From Streptomyces cavernae (GTDB lineage Bacteria; Actinomycetota; Actinomycetes; Streptomycetales; Streptomycetaceae), in NCBI RefSeq assembly GCF_004023625.1, contig NZ_RPDJ01000002.1:416407-480406 (forward strand): 64,000 nt of DNA, given 5' to 3'. The notes below the pieces were generated by a model. That model saw only the letters and a list, made by a program, of their open reading frames with translations. It had not been told where the DNA came from and did not search any database. The translations under genes were made by a program, and so were the position numbers. This document shows, in pieces, positions 58,436-64,000 of the stretch (position 1 is the first letter of the stretch; every line of letters starts with the position of its first letter).

Positions 58436-59035
58436 TCACCCCTCGCTACGGGCCAGCGCCAGTTCCAGTACGACCAGCAGAGCGTCCCGTACCGAACCCC
58501 GCTCCCGCGCGTCGAAGACGACGAGCGGGACGTGCTCGGCGACATCGAGCGCCCAGCGGACCTCGTCCAGCTCGTGCTCGACCTTGCCGTCGAAGGCGTT
58601 GACGGCGACCGCGAACGGGATCTGCTTGTGTTCGAAGTAGTCGACCGCGGCGTAGCAGTCGTCGAGTCGGCGGGTGTCGACGATGACGAGGCCACCGACC
58701 GCGCCCTCGACGATGTCGTCCCACATGAACCCGAACCGGTCCTGCCCGGGCGTGCCGAACAGATACAGCTTCAGGGTCGGGTCGATGGTGATGCACCCGA
58801 AGTCCATGGCGACCGTGGTCGTGGTCTTGCGGGGGGTGTGGGAGAGGTCGTCCACGCCCGCGGCGACCTCGGTGATCGCGGCCTCGGTGGTCAGCGGCTC
58901 GATCTCGGAGATCGAGCCGACTGCGGTGGTCTTGCCCACGCCGAATCCGCCCGCGATCACCATCTTCACCGGCAGCGGCGGTCGTGCGGCGGTCTGCGCA
59001 GCTGCGCCGCCGGCGACCGGTTCAGTCGGTGTCAC
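58436..59035 (-). CDS. cvnD: Conservon GTPase CvnD
   Basis: The protein has 199 aa and is a MglA/Ras-like GTPase of the conservon type. The P-loop is GGFGVGKT with K35. DPTLKLYLFGTPGQDRFGFM holds the switch-II region. The GTG at 59035 is preferred (GGGGG six bases upstream) and overlaps the end of cvnC by 14 bp. Conservon proteins form a membrane-linked complex, compared with eukaryotic G-protein signalling, that affects development and antibiotic production in Streptomyces. Confidence 0.92.
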   Translation of the reverse strand: MTPTEPVAGGAAAQTAARPPLPVKMVIAGGFGVGKTTAVGSISEIEPLTTEAAITEVAAGVDDLSHTPRKTTTTVAMDFGCITIDPTLKLYLFGTPGQDRFGFMWDDIVEGAVGGLVIVDTRRLDDCYAAVDYFEHKQIPFAVAVNAFDGKVEHELDEVRWALDVAEHVPLVVFDARERGSVRDALLVVLELALARSEG

Positions 59036-59456
59036 GGAGAACCCCCCGGGAGTCGGGGATGGCACGGAGGCCATCGATAACCCTGCGCAGGACGGATGAG
59101 TCGTGGGTGGCGTCGGTGTTGGGCACGTACACCGTCAACTGCCCCGCGGCCCGCAGGTCCTCAGAGAGGATACGGACCACGTTGAGGTGCAGCCGCAGCC
59201 GGGCCGCGATCTCCGCGATGGACTGCGGCTGCCGGCAGGCGGCGATGATGTCGTGCTGTTCGAAGGAGAGCCGGTCGAGCGCGTCGAGGCCCTCGGCGGT
59301 GGCCACCACCTGGGTCTCGACGGGCATCGTCCGCCCGGACGAGGTCGGCGCCACCCGCCCGGCGGTGACCAGGAACGGCCGTACCGCGGGGGCGGGGCCC
59401 ACCCGGTCCGGGGAGCCGCCCTCGTCGGCACCGTTCGGCGTACGGCCGTCCGCCAT
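59022..59456 (-). CDS. cvnC: Conservon protein CvnC (DUF742)
   Basis: The protein has 144 aa. The DUF742 core is visible: VRPFLVTAGRVAP, LSFEQHDIIAACRQPQSIAE, HLNVVRILSEDL and the close VLRRVIDGLRAIPDSRG. The region around QSIAEIAARLRLHLNVVRIL looks like a winged helix-turn-helix. It probably links the kinase-like CvnA or roadblock CvnB to the GTPase. It overlaps cvnD at its 3' end. Confidence 0.92.
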   Translation of the reverse strand: MADGRTPNGADEGGSPDRVGPAPAVRPFLVTAGRVAPTSSGRTMPVETQVVATAEGLDALDRLSFEQHDIIAACRQPQSIAEIAARLRLHLNVVRILSEDLRAAGQLTVYVPNTDATHDSSVLRRVIDGLRAIPDSRGVLRDTD

Positions 59457-59496
59457 GGGTCTGTGTCCTCTTGTTCCTCGGCCGGGCGGTGCCCGG

Positions 59497-59973
59497 TCAA
59501 CCCGACGACGGAACGCCGACGGTGTTCTTCAGTTCCAGCACGAGCTGAGGGCTGAGCGCGCCACCGGCACGGTTGGCGAACAGCGTCATCTCGTACGCGA
59601 TGTTGCCCAGCTTGGCCTCCTTGTCGGCGACCACGCCGAGCACGGCGCCGCTGCGGATCGCGGAGACCAGGACATGGCCGCCCTCCAGGTCGATGATGAC
59701 CTTGTTCAGGGCGCCCAGGCCGTAGTTGCCCGAGGCGCCGGCGGCCAGGCTGGTGAGGCCGGAGACGATCGCGGCCAGCCGCTCGGAGTGCGCCCGCTCC
59801 CGTAGCTGCGCCACCGCGATCAGCAGACCGTCGGAGGACACCGCGATGGCGTCGACGACACCCGCGGTCTCGGTGGCGAAGCGGTTGAGCAGCCAGGTGA
59901 AGTCGGCTGCTGCGGCCCGCAGTTCGTCGGGCGTGGCCCCTCCCGTGGGAGTGTCACCTGTCGACGTGCTCAC
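59497..59973 (-). CDS. cvnB: Conservon roadblock/LC7 protein CvnB
   Basis: The protein has 158 aa and one roadblock/LC7 domain (FTWLLNRFATETAGVVDAIA, VSSDGLLIAVA, GNYGLGALNKVIIDLEGGHV). Roadblock proteins of the MglB kind act as GTPase partners, so it is the likely regulator of CvnD. The GTG at 59973 overlaps the stop of cvnA by 4 bp. Confidence 0.92.
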   Translation of the reverse strand: MSTSTGDTPTGGATPDELRAAAADFTWLLNRFATETAGVVDAIAVSSDGLLIAVAQLRERAHSERLAAIVSGLTSLAAGASGNYGLGALNKVIIDLEGGHVLVSAIRSGAVLGVVADKEAKLGNIAYEMTLFANRAGGALSPQLVLELKNTVGVPSSG

Positions 59974-62327
59974 TGCTCCGCTCCTTCCGGGAGGTGGTTC
60001 TGGTCCTGCGAAGTCTTCGGGTCCGGTCCGCTCGCGCTGTCCCGGTTGGCCTGCTCGACGGCTGCCTCGAACTCCTCCAGCGCGCTGCGGACGGCGTCCG
60101 GGTCGGCGGGGGGTGCGGCAGGGCGGGCGGTCTCACCGGTGGTCTCGCCGACGGTCGTACGGAGCGTCGCTCCGCGGACGCGGCGGCGGAGCGGGCGGGA
60201 AGCCTGGGCGTCGTCGGACGCGTCCTCGCTGCGTGGCTTGGGTATCACGGGCTTGTCGTCCTCGGTGCCGACCGCCTCCCGTTTGGGCACCCGGCGGGGG
60301 AGCGGGGCGGCGTCGCCCGGTGCCGCCGCGGCGGACGGGCGCGGGCCGGATGCCGCCTCCACGGCGGGAGTCGCGGGCACCGCAGCCACCGCGCTCATCG
60401 AGAGCAGCAGCGACGACGGGATGGCCACCTCGGCGGTCACTCCGCCGCCCGGCGTCCGGGTCAGTGTGATGCCGACCGACCAGCGGCGCGCCAGCGTACC
60501 CACCACGAACAGGCCGAGCACCTTCGTCGGCACGAGGTCGAGCCGCTCGCGGCGGATCAGCCGGGCGTTCTCCTCGGCCAGCCGCTCGGCGCTCATGCCC
60601 AGACCGTGGTCGGCGATCACGATCGACGCGCCGCCGTCGTCGCCGGTGTGCAGGGTCACTTCGACCGGGCTGCCCGCCGGCGAGAACGACACGGCGTTCT
60701 CCAGGAGTTCGGCCACCATCAGCGTGAGGTCGCCGATGATGTCGGGCTCCACCATCACGTCGGTGTGCGCGTCGAGCCGTACCCGCTGGAAGCCCTCGAT
60801 CTGGCCGAGTGCGGCCCGTACGACGGTGGTGAGCGTGGTGGGGCCCGCGTCCAGGACGGTCTCCCGGATGCCGGCCAGCAGCATCAGGCTGTCCGCGTTG
60901 CGGCGCAGCCGGACCGCGATGTGGTCGATGGAGTAGAGGCGTTCCAGCAGCGCCGGGTCGGTCTCGCCGCGCTCGACGGCGTCGATGAGCGCCAGCTGGC
61001 GGGTGGTGAGGTTGCTGACCCGCCGGCCCACGTTGCCGAACATCTCGGCGGTGTTGCGGCGGCTGAGCACCTGGCGCTCCAGCAGCGCGGCGGCGGTGGC
61101 CTGTACGTGGTTGAAGGCCTCGGCGAGGTCGCCGATCTCGTCGCGTGCGGTGACCGGGATGTCCCGCAGCAGGGGCGGGCCGTCGTCCTCGGTGTCGTCG
61201 TCGGCGACCCGGGCGAGTTCGCGTCCGGCGACCTCGGCGACCTCCTGCGCGGCGCCGGTGAGGGCATGCACCGGGCGGACCACCGAGCGGCGCACCGCTA
61301 TGGACAGGGCCAGCCAGAGCGCGAAGCCGAGCAGCGCGAGGCCCAGCAGCCAGGCGGCGTTCCACCAGGCGTCATTGGAAGCGTTGTCGGCGCGATCGGC
61401 GATCTGGCCGATCAGCGAGGAGGTGATCTTCAGCCGGTTCTGGGACTGCGCGCGATAGTCGGGGTAGCCGTCGAGGGCCTCGGTGAACGCGGCGCGGATC
61501 TCCGCCGGCGAACTGGCCTGCAGTCCGCTGGGGTCGATCTGCAGCTCGGCGTAGTGCCGGATGATCTCCGCCTGGGCGGTGTTGTGCTCGATGCCGCTGA
61601 GCTCGTCGGCCTGCGCGTCGCTGGCGAACCGGGCGAAGCGCTCGGCCTGGTGCGTGTACAGCTCGTAGTTGCCGACCGCTGCGATGAACTCGATGAGCGC
61701 GTTGGAGTCACCGGTCCGCGCCGAGAACACGCTGGTCTCGAAGGCGCTGTGGGCGGCGTCGGCGCGCAGCAGGGAGTCCAGCAGATTGCCGGTGAAGGTG
61801 GCGGCGAGGAACGGGTTGCGGTCGAGCCCGAGGCCGTCGATCACGGCCTTGGCGGCGTTGGTGTAGGCTGGGTCGATGTTGTCGGCGGGCAGATAGCCCT
61901 GCTCGATGGTCGCCCGCAGGCTGGACAGGCCGTTGATCTCCTTCAGGGCCTGCGCCTCGGTGTCCGGCAGCCGGTCGCCGAAGGTGTCGCGTACCATCTC
62001 GACCTGCTGGTCCACCACGGCCTGCGCCTTGCGGTAGGCGGTGAGGCCGGGCCGGGCGCCGGACTCGGTGGCCTCGAACCGCACGGACAGCAGGATCGCC
62101 TGCTGGTGCTCGGCGTTCACCCGGTCGGCCAGCTCTGCGACTTGGGCGCTGTCCCGCACCAGCCGGGCCGCGGCGGCCGCGTCCCGGGCTTGGCCCACCT
62201 GGTCGGTGAAGAGATACGCCAGCAGGACGGCGACCACGGCGAGCGGTACGCCGACCAGCACATTGAGCTTGCGCCTGAACGGCCAGCGGTCGGCGAAGCG
62301 CCTTAGGCCCACCTCGTTCGTGGACAC
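59970..62327 (-). CDS. cvnA: Conservon sensor histidine kinase-like protein CvnA
   Basis: The protein has 785 aa. Two membrane helices (~22-42 and ~325-345) enclose an extracellular nitrate/nitrite-sensing (NIT)-type helical domain with the YRKAQAVVDQQVEMVRDTFG region. HAMP follows, and the GHKL ATPase domain (~470-640) has the N-box LLENAVSFSPAG and the G-box DHGLGMS. The phosphorylatable His region is not typical. The tail (~640-785) is disordered and Pro/Ala/Arg-rich. The GTG at 62327 has GGAGG four bases upstream. First gene of the cvnABCD operon; no cytochrome P450 (cvnE/F) gene follows. Confidence 0.92.
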   Translation of the reverse strand: MSTNEVGLRRFADRWPFRRKLNVLVGVPLAVVAVLLAYLFTDQVGQARDAAAAARLVRDSAQVAELADRVNAEHQQAILLSVRFEATESGARPGLTAYRKAQAVVDQQVEMVRDTFGDRLPDTEAQALKEINGLSSLRATIEQGYLPADNIDPAYTNAAKAVIDGLGLDRNPFLAATFTGNLLDSLLRADAAHSAFETSVFSARTGDSNALIEFIAAVGNYELYTHQAERFARFASDAQADELSGIEHNTAQAEIIRHYAELQIDPSGLQASSPAEIRAAFTEALDGYPDYRAQSQNRLKITSSLIGQIADRADNASNDAWWNAAWLLGLALLGFALWLALSIAVRRSVVRPVHALTGAAQEVAEVAGRELARVADDDTEDDGPPLLRDIPVTARDEIGDLAEAFNHVQATAAALLERQVLSRRNTAEMFGNVGRRVSNLTTRQLALIDAVERGETDPALLERLYSIDHIAVRLRRNADSLMLLAGIRETVLDAGPTTLTTVVRAALGQIEGFQRVRLDAHTDVMVEPDIIGDLTLMVAELLENAVSFSPAGSPVEVTLHTGDDGGASIVIADHGLGMSAERLAEENARLIRRERLDLVPTKVLGLFVVGTLARRWSVGITLTRTPGGGVTAEVAIPSSLLLSMSAVAAVPATPAVEAASGPRPSAAAAPGDAAPLPRRVPKREAVGTEDDKPVIPKPRSEDASDDAQASRPLRRRVRGATLRTTVGETTGETARPAAPPADPDAVRSALEEFEAAVEQANRDSASGPDPKTSQDQNHLPEGAEQ

Positions 62328-62481
62328 CAGGCCTCCTTCGTGGGGTGTCGCACGGCGCGGGAGCGCACGTGACCGTCTCTGATCGTCTCTGGCTGGTTTG
62401 AGATGTGCGCGGAGCGGCGCCTGCACATTACTGCGCTTCGCCAACTCCGGCGAGACTACAGGCTCTTCGGAAGCCGTTGCT

Positions 62482-62521
62482 CCGCACTCTGAGTCAAGAA
62501 TCCGTTACAACCTGAGTGCGG
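62482..62521. promoter_or_regulatory. Inverted repeat in the cvnA/binding-protein divergent region
   Basis: CCGCACTC (62482-62489) and GAGTGCGG (62514-62521) are perfect 8-bp inverse copies about three helical turns apart. The 338-bp gap 62328-62665 must hold promoters of cvnA and of the betaine-binding protein; this repeat is a candidate operator. Confidence 0.45.
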
Positions 62522-62665
62522 CTCCCTGGCGGATCCTCCCCGATATCTTCGCGATCGGGTACGTATCGAAGCCAATTGGTGACCCGGCTGCCCTTGACTG
62601 ACCAAGAAGCGGCTGGATTGGATCAGATGAAGGTCATCCAATCTCTGAGCCCCGGAACGGGAATC

Positions 62666-63625
62666 GTGACTTCTACCGTGAAGAGCAGCTGGTCCAGCAT
62701 GCGACACCCCCGCGCGGCCGCGGTCGCCCTCGCAGCAGTGGCGGCGCTCATTGCCGGATGCGGCTCCGACTCCGCCGACGAGTCCAACCCACTGACGGAA
62801 GACAAGGCGGACGGCGACACGGTCGTCGTCGGGTCGAACAACTTCGCCGAGAGCATCCTGCTCGCCGACATCTACGGCGAGGCGCTCAAGGCCAAGGGCA
62901 TCAAGGTCGAGTACAAGCCGAACATCGGCAGCCGTGAGACGACTTACGGCCTGCTCAAGAACGGTTCCATCACCGTCCTGCCCGAGTACAACGGCTCCCT
63001 GCTGGCGTACCTGGACCCGAAGGCGGAGCAGGCCTCCATCGAGGCCGTCAGCGCCGCGGTGAAGTCCAAGCTCGACTCCAAGCTGACGCTCCTCGACCCC
63101 TCGCCCGCCGAGGACAAGGACTCCGTGTCGGTGAACGCGGAGACCGCCAAGAAGTACAACCTCACCGCGTCGTCCACCCTCGAGGACATCAAGGACGTCG
63201 CTCCCGAGATGGTCATCGGCGGCTCGCCCGAGTTCCAGACCCGCCAGCAGGGCCTGCTCGGCCTGAAGGACGTATACGGCCTGGAGTTCAAGTCCTTCAA
63301 GGCGCTCGACGCGGGTGGCCCGCTGACCACGGCGGCGCTGAAGAAGAACACCGTGCAGGCCGCGGACATCTTCACCACCGACCCGAACATCACCAAGGAG
63401 AAGTTCGTCGTCCTCCAGGACCCGAAGAACCTCTTCGGCTTCGCCAACGTGACGCCGCTCGTATACAAGTCCGGCCTCTCCCAGGAGGGCGTCGCCGCCC
63501 TCAACGCGGTCTCCGCCAAGCTGGACACCAAGACTCTGCTGGAGCTGGACTCCCAGGTCCAGCTCGAGAACAAGGACCCGCTGGACGTCGCCAAGACCTG
63601 GCTGAAGACGGCCGGCCTGAGCTGA
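62666..63625 (+). CDS. opuCC: Glycine betaine/choline-binding lipoprotein (OpuC type)
   Basis: The protein has about 319 aa. A lipoprotein signal ends at Cys32 (ALIAGCGSDS). The mature part has the OsmX/OpuBC features VVVGSNNFAESILLADIYGE, NIGSRETTYGLLKNGSITVL and PEYNGSLL. It delivers osmoprotectants to the OpuCA-CB-CD channel. The start is uncertain between GTG 62666, ATG 62627 and ATG 62699. It lies 4.4 kb from the permease operon because cvnABCD stands between them on the other strand. Confidence 0.88.
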   Translation: MTSTVKSSWSSMRHPRAAAVALAAVAALIAGCGSDSADESNPLTEDKADGDTVVVGSNNFAESILLADIYGEALKAKGIKVEYKPNIGSRETTYGLLKNGSITVLPEYNGSLLAYLDPKAEQASIEAVSAAVKSKLDSKLTLLDPSPAEDKDSVSVNAETAKKYNLTASSTLEDIKDVAPEMVIGGSPEFQTRQQGLLGLKDVYGLEFKSFKALDAGGPLTTAALKKNTVQAADIFTTDPNITKEKFVVLQDPKNLFGFANVTPLVYKSGLSQEGVAALNAVSAKLDTKTLLELDSQVQLENKDPLDVAKTWLKTAGLS

Positions 63626-63730
63626 CCCCCGGCTCCATCACGGCGATTCGGTGGGCCCGACGCCGACGTGCTCGTGCCCAACGCCTGCACCGGCATGCCC
63701 ACCCCGAGTTCCGCCCCCGCCCGGGCCGCT

Positions 63731-63840
63731 AGGGCAACGTTCGCCCCGTCGCGACGCCCGGCACTCCCCCAAGCTCTTCGAGCAGGGGGTACCCCCAGAG
63801 CACGCACCGGACGCCGCTCCTTACCGGGCAAACGTTGCCT
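63731..63840. mobile_element. Possible small inverted-repeat element (MITE-like)
   Basis: AGGGCAACGTTCGCCC at 63731-63746 and GGGCAAACGTTGCCT at 63826-63840 are near-perfect inverse copies bounding 110 bp. Inside is a hairpin of the common Streptomyces type (CCCCC 63766-63770, GCTC, GAGC, GGGGG 63785-63789). No coding potential is seen. It directly precedes the transposase fragment and may belong to that element's end. Confidence 0.4.
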
Positions 63841-63850
63841 GCCGCGGCAC

Positions 63851-64000
63851 AAGTGTCGTGAGTCTTAGGAAAAACGGGCTGTCGAACACCCAGGTCGGCG
63901 CCGACCTCGGCATCCATCCGACCACGGTGGCCACGTGGCGGAAGCGGTTCGCGGCCGGTCGGCTTGAGGGCCTGGCCGACGAGAAACGGCCAGGGCCTGC
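63851..64000 (+). mobile_element. IS630-family transposase, N-terminal part, cut by the window end
   Basis: The forward frame reads LRKNGLSNTQVGADLGIHPT then TVATWRKRFAAGRLEGLADE and KRPGP, the typical helix-turn-helix start of IS630-type transposases. The usual ~25 residues before it (with the RAxIVLxxAxG pattern) are not recognisable, so the gene may be 5'-truncated. The catalytic DDE domain would lie outside the window. Confidence 0.7.

Noticed and set aside
59994..62306. A 770-codon forward frame opposite cvnA
   Set aside because: It is antisense to a fully recognisable sensor kinase and has no domain of its own.

Overview
The window is very GC-rich actinobacterial DNA, almost certainly from a Streptomyces chromosome. 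The evidence is third-position G+C bias, GTG/TTG starts with GGAGG-type ribosome sites, a streptogrisin protease, a GerW-type sporulation protein, a cvnABCD 'conservon', branched-chain keto-acid dehydrogenase genes, and the abundant Streptomyces intergenic inverted repeat at 58306-58397. No tRNA, rRNA or CRISPR array was seen.

Layout. 1-7.0 kb: a cut small protein with a TetR regulator, an Lrp regulator next to a 989-aa kinase/M23-like/class-III aminotransferase fusion, and two divergent AraC regulators. 7-13.5 kb: a secreted RlpA/expansin-like protein, a DUF234-type ATPase, a lipoprotein, a HisC-like aminotransferase and a PaaN-like protein that seems to have lost its catalytic Cys. 13.5-18.8 kb: bkdABC (branched-chain 2-oxoacid dehydrogenase), with a wrecked bkdR upstream and broken paaN and 3-hydroxyacyl-CoA dehydrogenase pieces downstream. 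18.8-25.1 kb: small regulators and enzymes (CBS-BON, GNAT, RibD-like, SnoaL lipoprotein, MarR, methyltransferase, GerW). 25.3-27.2 kb: a membrane Ser/Thr kinase whose outside domain is a GH114-like glycosidase. 27.3-32.8 kb: LysR, sulfatase, formylglycine-generating enzyme, betaine-type binding protein. 33-37.7 kb: a large secreted GH2 beta-galactosidase. 38-42.5 kb: TetR with a PhlG-like hydrolase, a methionine aminopeptidase and a streptogrisin. 42.6-47 kb: small membrane and SHOCT proteins around a CsoR-like site. 47-54.8 kb: acetone carboxylase acxABC with a chimeric acetoacetyl-CoA synthetase and a divergent AraC regulator. 55-63.6 kb: a glycine-betaine OpuC transporter whose binding protein is separated from its operon by the conservon. 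The last 150 bp enter an IS630-type transposase.

How the genes work together. Several units are coherent: Lrp plus kinase-lyase (amino-alcohol breakdown), acxABC plus acetoacetyl-CoA synthetase (acetone to acetoacetyl-CoA), sulfatase plus its maturase, TetR plus detoxifying hydrolase, and OpuC osmoprotectant uptake.

The most striking overall property is decay. At least nine gene relics or chimeras were found: bkdR, paaN, a PaaH-like gene, livM, a cysteine desulfurase tail, XRE plus MMPL, diacylglycerol kinase plus a YHS/CopA start, the acetoacetyl-CoA synthetase/MmyB fusion, and a P-loop-less cvnD. Short tandem repeats of 7, 8, 9, 20, 25 and 42 bp accompany them. Some single-base frameshifts lie in G or C runs, so sequencing error is an alternative for those, but not for the junctions and repeat expansions. 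All family names come from reading sequence motifs by eye; no database search was possible.
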